Positions 1-6,384 of a stretch of 8,372 bases of DNA are shown in pieces; position 1 is the first letter of the stretch, and each line of letters starts with the position of its first letter. This DNA comes from an uncultured Lachnospiraceae bacterium (GTDB lineage Bacteria; Bacillota_A; Clostridia; Lachnospirales; Lachnospiraceae). The DNA is taken from assembly GCA_910585855.1 (NCBI GenBank), contig CAJUGZ010000194.1:1-8372 (forward strand), given 5' to 3'. The translations under genes and the position numbers were made by a program. Below the pieces are notes generated by a model that saw only the letters and a program-made list of their open reading frames with translations, searched no databases and was not told where the DNA came from.

Positions 1-70
1 TGAACCGAAATCAGAAGCCGTAGACTTTCTTACCGTTTGGAGCGGAGCAGGCAAAAAACAGGAACAAACT

Positions 71-120
71 GCCTCTGGCGTCCGGTGAAAGAGAATCCTT
101 TCTGGCAGCATCCTATCTTA
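71..120 (-). repeat. Dispersed repeat copy 1 (type I)
   Basis: This 50-nt stretch matches 4376-4425 at 43 of 50 positions in the same orientation. It contains the core TCTGGCGTCC (74-83), the reverse complement of the GGACGCCAGA core in the copies at 4258 and 8147. I put it on the minus strand so that all copies read with GGACGCCAGA forward. Read that way, it begins with GATGCTGCC and the core follows about 20 nt later. The sequence left of it (about 10-51, minus strand) weakly resembles what follows the copy at 8147, including a shared GCCTGCT and an imperfect dyad ending in CTTCT. This suggests a longer repeat unit that continues out of the window. Its function is unknown. Confidence 0.75.
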
Positions 121-262
121 TTCTCATTTTGAAATTATCATGGAAATAGGTAATTTTATAAAAATTTTAGTTTATTTCAGGAAGGTTCATTTTTAAAAAT
201 AAATAATAGTATTTTAGATAGGTGCGCATTTGCTAGAGGCTTAAAGTAAATCCAAAAGTACG

Positions 263-291
263 TTTACAAATGTTTTATTTCATGTTACAAT
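263..291 (+). promoter_or_regulatory. Sigma-A promoter of rnpB
   Basis: A -35 box TTTACA (263-268) and a -10 box TACAAT (286-291) are separated by exactly 17 bp. Transcription would start about 7 nt after the -10 box, at position 298, where the P1 helix of the RNase P RNA begins. This agreement between promoter geometry and RNA end makes the call strong without experimental data. Confidence 0.85.
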
Positions 292-297
292 AATTTT

Positions 298-656
298 GTG
301 AGTAGGACAAATGGTCACGGCTGCAGAAACGAAAGGCTGCAGGTGAGGAAAGTCCGGGCTTCATAGGGCAGGATGCCGGATAACGTCCGGTAGAGGTGAC
401 TCTAAGGCAAGTGCAACAGAAATAAACCGCCGGATTTTTCCGGTAAGGGTGGAAAGGCAGTGTAAAGGACTACCGCTTTTCTGGTAACAGAAAGGGCAGA
501 TGTAAACCCCATTCGAAGCAAGACCGAACAGAAAGCGATACGGCTGCCCGTCGTGCTTTCGGGTAGGTTGCTAAAATGGATTGGTAACAATTCATTTAGA
601 TAGATGACCATTCTGTATAAAAATACAGACAGAACCCGGCTTATGTTCCTGCTCAC
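298..656 (+). ncRNA. rnpB: RNase P RNA (M1 RNA), bacterial class A
   Basis: This is the catalytic RNA of ribonuclease P, which removes 5' leaders from pre-tRNAs together with the RnpA protein. The universal core is clear: GAGGAAAGTCCGGGCT near the 5' end (conserved region I), GTGCAACAGAAA, GTAAACCCC followed by GAAGCAAGACC, and AGACAGAACCCGGCTTAT near the 3' end (conserved region V, pairing with region I as P4). The ends define themselves through helix P1: GTGAGTAGGAC at 298 pairs with GTTCCTGCTCAC ending at 656. The segment with GGGTAGGTTGCT resembles the class A P15-P17 region containing the GGU that binds tRNA CCA. Class A is usual for clostridia, whereas Bacillus species have class B. The length of about 359 nt is normal. 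No factor-independent terminator is visible before the next gene, which starts 52 nt downstream. Confidence 0.97.
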
Positions 657-708
657 AAAGAAAAGTTTTGTAAAGAAAGAGAAGTTTTGAAAGTACTGGA
701 AAGAAGAG

Positions 709-2523
709 ATGAGAGCTTTACATGTAATAAAAAGAGTATTTCGTGTATTACGATTTAATTATCGAGAAATTATATTGTTTGAATTAATATATCGTATTTT
801 ATTTGCCGTGTGCGTAATATCTTTAAACACACGGTTATTTTCGTTTGCCATTAAAAAAGCAGGTTATAGCTATCTGACAGCAAAAAATCTAGTTGGATTT
901 TTTTTACATCCATGGTCAATATTTATTTTATTGATTATTTTTATGTTTTTAGTTTTTTATGTATTTTTTGAGGTTTGTGTCTTATTGGCGGCATTTCAGG
1001 CATCGGAGTATGGAGAAAGGCTGAAATTACAGGATTTGATAAAAAAAGGAATAAAAAATCTAATAAGAGTTTTAAAAAGAGAACAATATATATGTATTCT
1101 ATATACTTTGTTTTTTTTCCTAGCTTCAGGAATGTTTTATCTCTATCCTGCTGCAGAACGAATAAAAACAATTCGGGATACTATGAGAAATTTAAAAGCA
1201 ATGCCGTCTGTTTTTTACGGGATTCAAATTGGATTTTATCTTATTGTATTATATCATATACCGAAATTGTTTACAGTTCCATTTGTAATTATGGATGAAA
1301 AAGAATGGAAAGAAGCAAAGAAATTAAGCCGCTTATTCTGGAAAAAACAGCCTGTTTTTATTACTGCTTCTTTTTTCTTTGTTTGTATTGCTATAGATTT
1401 TATATCAAAATTTTTACTCTATGTTGGTACATTGCTGGCAGCATGGATTATTAATTCTTTTGTAGACAAATCTATTCAGCTTGCAATGGTACTTACGGTA
1501 TTTGACTGGCTGCAGTTAGTTTTAATGGTACTAGGAAGCATTGGTGTAGTTCTTTTTAGTATGGCATTTTTAATGGGTATCTATTATTGGTATAGAGAAG
1601 AATATCAGATGAAGCCGGAGCAGACATTATTTTTAAAAGAACATTCTTTAAAAAGTCATCGGCTGACAACAAGGATTTTAGCAGGAGTAATTGGAGGATT
1701 TTTTATTTTATTTTTTTATGATGTAATATCAAATGGTGTCTATTATGCTAAAAAAGTATTTCCTGATATACAGATTACGGCTCATAGAGGAAGTTCGAAA
1801 GAAGCGCCGGAAAATACAATGCCGGCGTTTGAACTGGCAATCGCTCAGATGTCGGATTATATTGAACTGGATGTACAAAGAACAATGGATGGCGAGATTA
1901 TCGTACTGCATGACAAAAGTTTTAAACGAACAACAGGAATTAATATAAGTCCATGGAATGTTGATTATCAGGCAGTCCTTTCACTGGATGCAGGAAGCTA
2001 TATGGGAGAAGAATTCTTGGAAACAAAGATTCCGACATTAGAAGAAGTTATTCTATTATGTCAAGGAAATACTATGTTAAATATCGAACTAAAAAACAAT
2101 GGTCATGACGATGGACTGGTAGAAGATGTAATAGCATTAATTGAAAAATATCATTTTGAAAACCAATGTGTGCTGACATCAACAAGTTTAATGTATTTAA
2201 AACAAGTAAAAGAACAAAATCCGGATCTGGAAACAGGTTATATTCTTTCTACTGCTTATGGATCTTTTTATGACAATAATTCTGTAGATTTTTTCAGTGT
2301 GTCATCCGGGCTTCTAAACGAAAAAATTGTAAGGCAAATCCATGAAAGCGGACATGCTGTTCATGCTTGGACTGTAAACTCTAAAACAGAACTAGAACGA
2401 ATGAAATTATTAGGAGTAGATAATGTAATTACCGATTATCCCGTACTTGCCAGAGAAATTTTATATAGAGAAGAAGATACAGAAGGAATTATGGAATATG
2501 TTAGGCTTATGCTGGATCGATAG
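709..2523 (+). CDS. Membrane-anchored glycerophosphodiester phosphodiesterase
   Basis: This 604-residue protein has two parts. Residues 1 to about 350 are hydrophobic, with roughly seven or eight membrane segments (for example near 22-40, 68-95, 128-147, 172-196, 215-248, 262-295 and 325-345), resembling the membrane domain often fused to these enzymes (GPDPase_memb). Residues 355-604 form a GDPD catalytic barrel. It has HRG at 359-361, PENT at 367-370, the E386/D388 metal-ligand pair, T-x-D-G at 392-395, and HD at 401-402. Further on come NIELK, HAWTVN and the terminal GVDNVITDYP. The family hydrolyses glycerophosphodiesters to glycerol 3-phosphate and an alcohol, in phospholipid or teichoic-acid turnover. 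The exact substrate and the side of the membrane of the catalytic domain cannot be read here. The ATG is preceded by GGAAAG at a 5-nt gap, and no better in-frame start exists. No separate promoter is evident in the 52 nt after rnpB, so read-through is possible. All catalytic motifs are intact. Confidence 0.93.
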   Translation: MRALHVIKRVFRVLRFNYREIILFELIYRILFAVCVISLNTRLFSFAIKKAGYSYLTAKNLVGFFLHPWSIFILLIIFMFLVFYVFFEVCVLLAAFQASEYGERLKLQDLIKKGIKNLIRVLKREQYICILYTLFFFLASGMFYLYPAAERIKTIRDTMRNLKAMPSVFYGIQIGFYLIVLYHIPKLFTVPFVIMDEKEWKEAKKLSRLFWKKQPVFITASFFFVCIAIDFISKFLLYVGTLLAAWIINSFVDKSIQLAMVLTVFDWLQLVLMVLGSIGVVLFSMAFLMGIYYWYREEYQMKPEQTLFLKEHSLKSHRLTTRILAGVIGGFFILFFYDVISNGVYYAKKVFPDIQITAHRGSSKEAPENTMPAFELAIAQMSDYIELDVQRTMDGEIIVLHDKSFKRTTGINISPWNVDYQAVLSLDAGSYMGEEFLETKIPTLEEVILLCQGNTMLNIELKNNGHDDGLVEDVIALIEKYHFENQCVLTSTSLMYLKQVKEQNPDLETGYILSTAYGSFYDNNSVDFFSVSSGLLNEKIVRQIHESGHAVHAWTVNSKTELERMKLLGVDNVITDYPVLAREILYREEDTEGIMEYVRLMLDR

Positions 2524-2537
2524 GCTGGGTATGTATA

Positions 2538-2597
2538 GCTGAAATTCGAATAGTGGTCTATTCCAAGCCCGCTGTTCGGATTTCAGCGTTCTATTTT
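2538..2597 (+). terminator. Hairpin terminator after the phosphodiesterase gene
   Basis: Arms 2538-2553 (GCTGAAATTCGAATAG) and 2572-2587 (CTGTTCGGATTTCAGC) pair over all 16 positions in plus-strand RNA, with two G-U wobbles. They are followed by GUUCUAUUUU (2588-2597). In minus-strand RNA the two wobbles become A-C mismatches and the tail is not U-rich, so it favours the plus transcript. It lies 15 nt after the phosphodiesterase stop codon. Its tail overlaps the stop codon of the convergent anti-sigma gene. It may still end minus-strand transcripts weakly. Confidence 0.75.
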
Positions 2598-3622
2598 AGC
2601 GGAAATGTTATTTGCCAATTTCCTTTTGTAAGTAGACTGCTGGTTCGAAATTCCCCATAGAGTGTATAATTGCTGATTTCATCGGGAGATATGGAGAAAA
2701 TATATTCTTCATAACTTCCACTGTGTTCAGAATCCCAGAAAGATGCAGAAGATTCACAGGATATGTGACTGCCTTTGGAATCGATTAGACTGACAAAACC
2801 GTGGTTGTCTGTTTCATGAATATTTTCATAGTAGACTTGTATACGAAGTTTTTGTTCTAAAAATCCCATAGCAGTAACAGAAACACCGTCTGTAGGAGTA
2901 TAGATTTCTTCTTTAAATGGAACTAAATAGCAGTTATAATTTGGCATTTCTGCTTTGTCGGACCAACTGTAGCCTCTAATATCAACCTCTGTTTGGCTCT
3001 CTGGTGTAAGGCTTGCTGTGCTTAGATCGACAGGAAGAATATCCTGATAAGTTTGCTTTTTGCTTAAAAAATTTTTAACGGTAAAAGTTATTTTATCTCC
3101 TTCTATTTTTTGCCCGTCAAATTGGGAAAAATGGATTAGGAAAGTTGCTGTATGGGTAGCAGCCTGATAGTCAACACGGCTGCAGGTTGCAGAACAGGAG
3201 AACGGACGGTTAATACTGTAATTGTCAAACAGATCGATTGTATTATCAATGCGATCACTTGTTAAATCCTGCATAGAGATATAAATATCTGCTTCATTTT
3301 CGGAAATGGAGGCAGAGATCACTTCCATTCGAATACCTTGATCTTCACAGGACATTTGAACAGGTTTTAATGCCTGAGCAATTTTTGGAGAGAACAGGTA
3401 AAGTGTCTGATAAACAGCTTGTACATGGATAGCCGAAATCAGAAGCAGAAAACATACAGCAAAAGAAACAGCCGCAGTAACGATCTTTTTAAGAAAACGT
3501 TTTTGACGAAAATAGTATTTGTCGGAATAAAAATGCTTGTTTTGAATAGAATAATTTTTTGCTTCTTGGATATGTCTATTGCTGATTTCGCTGATAGCAT
3601 AGGAAATTTCTTTTTTATTCAT
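2591..3622 (-). CDS. DUF4179-type membrane anti-sigma factor
   Basis: This 343-residue protein has a short polar N-terminal region (1-46, with an EISNRHIQEA motif typical of this family), one membrane segment at about 47-65 after a basic run (RFLKK), and a large outer domain. After the membrane segment, a region at about 90-125 reading RMEVISASISENEADIYISM matches the style of DUF4179 domains. Proteins of this kind are encoded next to ECF sigma factors and are thought to hold the sigma factor at the membrane until a signal acts on the outer domain. Here its start codon overlaps the end of the sigma gene by 8 nt, with AAGGA about 7 nt before the ATG inside the sigma reading frame, indicating translational coupling and balanced stoichiometry. 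The ligand or stress sensed is not visible. The anti-sigma role is inferred from family and position. Confidence 0.85.
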   Translation of the reverse strand: MNKKEISYAISEISNRHIQEAKNYSIQNKHFYSDKYYFRQKRFLKKIVTAAVSFAVCFLLLISAIHVQAVYQTLYLFSPKIAQALKPVQMSCEDQGIRMEVISASISENEADIYISMQDLTSDRIDNTIDLFDNYSINRPFSCSATCSRVDYQAATHTATFLIHFSQFDGQKIEGDKITFTVKNFLSKKQTYQDILPVDLSTASLTPESQTEVDIRGYSWSDKAEMPNYNCYLVPFKEEIYTPTDGVSVTAMGFLEQKLRIQVYYENIHETDNHGFVSLIDSKGSHISCESSASFWDSEHSGSYEEYIFSISPDEISNYTLYGEFRTSSLLTKGNWQITFPLK

Positions 3623-4175
3623 AAAAAAATCCTTCTTTCTTTAAATATTTTTTTAGTTTTTCTCTGATACGCAAAAGGCGGACAGAAACAGCGTTATCGG
3701 TCATTTGAAATGTTTTTGCCAAATCGGAAATAGGATCGGCATACCAGTAGCGCCGAACAAATAAAATACGATCTTTTTTTGGCAGGGTATCTAAAAAATG
3801 GTCGATTAATTCAGATAATTCTTTGGCGCTGCAGGTTTCTTCGACTGTTTGTGCAGAGGCTAAACAGGATTCTAATTCGCTTAGAGCAATATCATAGCTG
3901 CTGTTTCGTTTGACAGCCGTATTGGCATGATATTTTTTTAGGGAAAGGTTACGTACAATACGAAAAAGGTAAGGAAACAGCGGATTGGGCTTTTGGGGCG
4001 GGATACTGTTCCAGATGCCAAAGTAGGCATCATTGACACATTCCTCTGCATCCAGTGTATTATTTAAGATATTTTTTGCAATACTTTTACACTGTGAATC
4101 ATATTTCTGGGATAGTTCAAGAATTCCCTGCTCGGAACGGGCAAAGAGCAGGTCGATAATCTGGCTGTCGTTCAT
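3615..4175 (-). CDS. ECF-family RNA polymerase sigma factor
   Basis: This 186-residue protein has the two domains of an ECF sigma factor and lacks regions 1 and 3. Region 2 spans about 20-90 and includes DAEECVNDAYFGIWN at 42-56, the stretch that binds core polymerase and the -10 element, followed by FRIVRNLSLKKY (71-82). Region 4 spans about 128-180, with LPKKDRILFVRRYWY and a helix-turn-helix at about 147-171 (ISDLAKTFQMTDNAVSVRL) for -35 recognition. The ATG has AAGGAGG at 4193-4187, 11 nt upstream. It is the first gene of a minus-strand operon with the overlapping anti-sigma gene, the usual arrangement for a membrane-signal switch. It is divergent from the ABC exporter, with 475 nt between the start codons. 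Autoregulation is likely for such pairs, but its promoter is only tentatively seen. I cannot assign a numbered ECF group. Confidence 0.93.
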   Translation of the reverse strand: MNDSQIIDLLFARSEQGILELSQKYDSQCKSIAKNILNNTLDAEECVNDAYFGIWNSIPPQKPNPLFPYLFRIVRNLSLKKYHANTAVKRNSSYDIALSELESCLASAQTVEETCSAKELSELIDHFLDTLPKKDRILFVRRYWYADPISDLAKTFQMTDNAVSVRLLRIREKLKKYLKKEGFFYE

Positions 4176-4204
4176 GGTTTTATTTTCCTCCTTCTCTTAT
4201 ATAC

Positions 4205-4229
4205 TACGGATTAAAAAAGAAATATTACA
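4205..4229 (-). promoter_or_regulatory. Possible ECF-type promoter of the sigma operon
   Basis: On the minus strand TGTAAT (4229-4224) is followed after 15 nt by CGTA (4208-4205). This is the general shape of ECF promoters (an AAC/AAT-type -35 and a CGT-type -10) and would start transcription just before the ribosome binding site, giving a very short leader. The match is loose and occurs in very AT-rich DNA, so it is only a candidate for autoregulation. Confidence 0.25.
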
Positions 4230-4257
4230 GAAGAAAATAAAAAATTTTGATTATGGA

Positions 4258-4298
4258 GGGAGGACGCCAGATTCGAAAACGGTGAGCAGTCTGCTGTT
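4258..4298 (+). repeat. Dispersed repeat copy 2 (type II)
   Basis: This 41-nt segment matches 8147-8187 at 39 of 41 positions in the same orientation. It begins GGGAGGACGCCAGATTCG and contains AGCAGTCTGCT, a small palindrome. The core GGACGCCAGA (4262-4271) is shared with the type I copies, but the flanks differ: type II continues ATTCGAAAACGG, type I continues GGC. It stands 83 nt upstream of the sigma gene start and faces the type I copy at 4376. Function is unknown. Confidence 0.8.
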
Positions 4299-4375
4299 TT
4301 TTGATCCCGAAACAAAAAAGAATCGTGTCTAAATTTTGCTGAAAACTTACTCAGTAATGAAATATAACTTCTGCC

Positions 4376-4425
4376 GCCTCTGGCGTCCGGTGAAATCCAA
4401 TCCTTTCCGGCAGCATCTTATCTCC
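4376..4425 (-). repeat. Dispersed repeat copy 3 (type I)
   Basis: This segment is 43/50 identical to 71-120 in the same orientation. Its core TCTGGCGTCC (4379-4388) is the exact complement of the core of the type II copy at 4262-4271, so copies 2 and 3 form an inverted pair spanning about 168 nt (4258-4425). Such a pair could be the two ends of one small element. However, the flanks outside the core are not complementary, which argues against a simple terminal inverted repeat. Confidence 0.75.
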
Positions 4426-4447
4426 AAAAGTCGAATAAAAGATAAAA

Positions 4448-4556
4448 ACAGGATAAACTTACAAAGTTACAAAAGTATTATATCGTTGGTTGGTATGCGA
4501 TTTTCATTTTAAAAATGTCAGAATTGCAAAAAAATCACTTTGTAAGTTTATTCTGT
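4448..4556. repeat. Long-range inverted repeat upstream of the exporter operon
   Basis: The left arm 4448-4467 and right arm 4537-4556 are inverted copies matching at 19 of 20 positions (15 perfect: ATAAACTTACAAAGT at 4453-4467). A 69-nt spacer lies between them. TTACAAAG occurs at 4459-4466, again as TTACAAAAG at 4467-4475, and inverted at 4538-4545. If the exporter promoter lies at 4565-4602, the repeat is upstream of the transcript. It would then act as DNA, for example as paired binding sites allowing looping. If transcription starts further upstream, it would form a long RNA stem. Confidence 0.75.
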
Positions 4557-4564
4557 AAATTTTG

Positions 4565-4602
4565 TATAGTGACTTCCCTAAACGGGAAAAATATGGTATA
4601 GT
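4565..4602 (+). promoter_or_regulatory. Probable promoter and operator-like dyad of the exporter operon
   Basis: TATAGT occurs twice, at 4565-4570 and 4597-4602, both acceptable -10 boxes. For the second, a 17-bp spacer places the weak -35 TTCCCT at 4574-4579. An alternative pair is GTGACT (4569-4574) and TATGGT (4592-4597), also with 17 bp. A dyad TTCCC-TAAAC-GGGAA (4574-4588) sits on the -35 region or in the spacer in either reading, where a repressor or MerR-like activator would bind. No regulator gene is present in the window. Which box is used is undecided. Confidence 0.45.
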
Positions 4603-4650
4603 AAAAGCTATGTCATATGGACAAATATACGAAAGAATCGGGAGGTTGTT

Positions 4651-6384
4651 GTGAAAAAAATACTTAGATATCTTAAAGATTATCGAAAGGAGAGTATTCT
4701 AGCCCCTTTATTTAAGATGTTAGAGGCTTCTTTTGAGCTGCTGATACCTCTTGTGGTAGCAGCAATTATTGATATTGGTATCCCAAACAGGGATAACGGT
4801 TATATTGTACGAATGTGTGCAATTATGATTGTACTTGGAGTAATTGGGCTGACTTGTTCCCTGACAGCACAGTATTTTTCTGCAAAGGCAGCGGTTGGTT
4901 TTGCAACAAAACTGCGTCATGCCTTATTTTCTCATATTCAGAGTCTTTCTTTTACAGAGATGGATACGATTGGAACATCCACTTTAATTACTCGTATGAC
5001 AAGTGATGTTAATCAGGTACAAAGCTGTGTCAATATGGTATTACGTTTATTTCTTCGTTCTCCGTTTATTGTGCTTGGGGCAATGGTTATGGCATTTACG
5101 ATTGACTGGAAAGCGGCAATGGTATTTGTAGTAACGATTCCGTTGCTTTGTATTGTGGTATTTGGAGTGATGCTGGTAACAATGCCTTTATATAAGAAAG
5201 TACAGGCAGGATTAGATAAGGTACTGGGGATTACCAGAGAGAATCTGACCGGAGCAAGAGTGATTCGGGCATTTAATAAAGAAGAAAGTGAAATTCGTTA
5301 TTTTACCAATCACAATCAGCTTTTAACGGCTATGCAGGTGCATGTAGGAAAAATCGCTGCATTAACTAATCCATTTACTTATATTATTATTAATGGTGCG
5401 ATTGTCGTACTGATTTGGATAGGCGCAGTTCGGGTAGACAGTGGTATTCTTTTGCAGGGGCAGGTAGTGGCACTGGTCAACTATATGTCACAGATTTTGG
5501 TAGAATTGATTAAGATGGCAGATTTAATTGTAAATATTACAAAATCGGTAGCCTGCGGCGATCGGATTCAAAGTATTTTTGAAACCGAATCTAGTATCAA
5601 AGAAAAGACAAAAACAGAACCAGAAAAGAATCAGAAAAAAGAGGAATATGCAGTAGAATTTGATCAAGTCTGTCTGACCTATCAAGGTGCAGGTGCGGAG
5701 TCTTTGACAGATATTAATTTAAAAGTAAAAAAGGGACAGACCATTGGAGTAATTGGCGGAACTGGTTCTGGAAAAACTTCTTTGGTGCATCTGATTCCAA
5801 GATTTTATGATGTAACAAAAGGACAGGTAAAAATAAATGGTTTGGATGTAAGGGATTATCCGATTGATATATTGCGGAAAAAAATAGGTATTGTAATGCA
5901 AAAAGCCGTTTTATTTAAAGGAACGATTCGTGAAAATCTTTTATGGGGCAATCCTGATGCAAAAGAAGCAGATCTCTGGGAAGCATTGGAAACGGCACAG
6001 GCAAAGGAGATTGCAGAGGGGAAAGAAAATGGATTAGATTCCAATATAGCACAGGGCGGAAAAAATCTTTCCGGTGGTCAGAAACAGCGTTTTACCATCG
6101 CACGTGCGCTGGTTAGAAGACCGGAAATTTTAATTTTAGATGACAGTGCATCTGCATTGGATTATGCAACCGATGCCAGACTTCGAAAGGCACTTCGCAG
6201 TAGAAAAGAAGAGATGACTGTATTTATTGTATCGCAGAGAACATCTTCGATTCAGTATGCCGATCAGATTGTGGTATTAGAGGATGGAATGGCAGTTGGA
6301 ATCGGAACACATGAAGAACTGCTGCAAAACTGTCCGGTCTATCAGGAAATTTATTATTCTCAGTTTCCAAAGGAGGGCAAGTGA
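4651..6384 (+). CDS. ABC exporter half-transporter with degenerate NBD
   Basis: This 577-residue protein is a type IV (B-family) ABC exporter subunit: a six-helix membrane domain (about 15-300) followed by a nucleotide-binding domain (about 335-570). Walker A is GGTGSGKT at 369-376 (K375), and the signature LSGGQ is at 473-477. Walker B ends in D497, but the catalytic glutamate is replaced by D498 (LDDSAS). The switch histidine is replaced by Q529 (VSQRTSS). These two changes are the known marks of the non-hydrolysing site in heterodimeric exporters such as TM287/288, LmrCD and BmrCD, so this is the TM287/BmrC-like partner. The start is GTG at 4651 with GGGAGG 5 nt before it; no in-frame ATG lies nearby upstream. 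It overlaps the next gene at TGATG. Such pairs export drugs, lipids or peptides; the substrate cannot be told. Confidence 0.95.
   Translation: MKKILRYLKDYRKESILAPLFKMLEASFELLIPLVVAAIIDIGIPNRDNGYIVRMCAIMIVLGVIGLTCSLTAQYFSAKAAVGFATKLRHALFSHIQSLSFTEMDTIGTSTLITRMTSDVNQVQSCVNMVLRLFLRSPFIVLGAMVMAFTIDWKAAMVFVVTIPLLCIVVFGVMLVTMPLYKKVQAGLDKVLGITRENLTGARVIRAFNKEESEIRYFTNHNQLLTAMQVHVGKIAALTNPFTYIIINGAIVVLIWIGAVRVDSGILLQGQVVALVNYMSQILVELIKMADLIVNITKSVACGDRIQSIFETESSIKEKTKTEPEKNQKKEEYAVEFDQVCLTYQGAGAESLTDINLKVKKGQTIGVIGGTGSGKTSLVHLIPRFYDVTKGQVKINGLDVRDYPIDILRKKIGIVMQKAVLFKGTIRENLLWGNPDAKEADLWEALETAQAKEIAEGKENGLDSNIAQGGKNLSGGQKQRFTIARALVRRPEILILDDSASALDYATDARLRKALRSRKEEMTVFIVSQRTSSIQYADQIVVLEDGMAVGIGTHEELLQNCPVYQEIYYSQFPKEGK

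Larger units (their letters stand above)
1..297. other. Gene-free left flank
   Basis: No convincing gene is present. Positions 71-120 hold a copy of the dispersed repeat described separately. Positions 121-260 are very AT-rich with no clear hairpin or reading frame. Positions 263-291 are the rnpB promoter. On the minus strand an ATG at 111-109 opens a frame of 37 codons that runs off the window edge. It lies largely inside the repeat and has no good ribosome binding site, so I do not call it a gene. Confidence 0.7.
4176..4650. other. Divergent intergenic region between sigma and exporter operons
   Basis: These 475 nt hold no supportable gene. In order they contain the sigma leader and possible promoter (4187-4229), a type II repeat copy (4258-4298), a spacer of about 77 nt, a type I repeat copy in the opposite orientation (4376-4425), a long-range inverted repeat (4448-4556), and a promoter/dyad cluster before the exporter (4565-4602). 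The cores of the two repeat copies (4262-4271 and 4379-4388) are perfect 10-nt complements, so an RNA or single strand crossing both could pair. A plus-strand open frame entering from within the sigma gene ends at 4332 and is not considered real. Confidence 0.6.

Noticed and set aside
71..120. Riboswitch, suspected from GGTGAAATCC-like sequence in the type I repeat (similar to part of the cobalamin box)
   Set aside because: The rest of the cobalamin consensus is missing, no regulated transport or synthesis gene follows, and the sequence occurs as a dispersed repeat.
402..656. 84-codon minus-strand open frame over rnpB
   Set aside because: It lies entirely within the RNase P RNA, whose conserved elements explain the sequence.
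975..1298. 107-codon plus-strand open frame inside the phosphodiesterase gene
   Set aside because: It is an out-of-frame shadow of the membrane domain, caused by AT-rich hydrophobic codons, with no family features.
4033..4332. 99-codon plus-strand open frame across the sigma start and repeat copy 2
   Set aside because: More than half of it is antisense to the sigma factor reading frame and the rest is repeat DNA. There is no good ribosome binding site.
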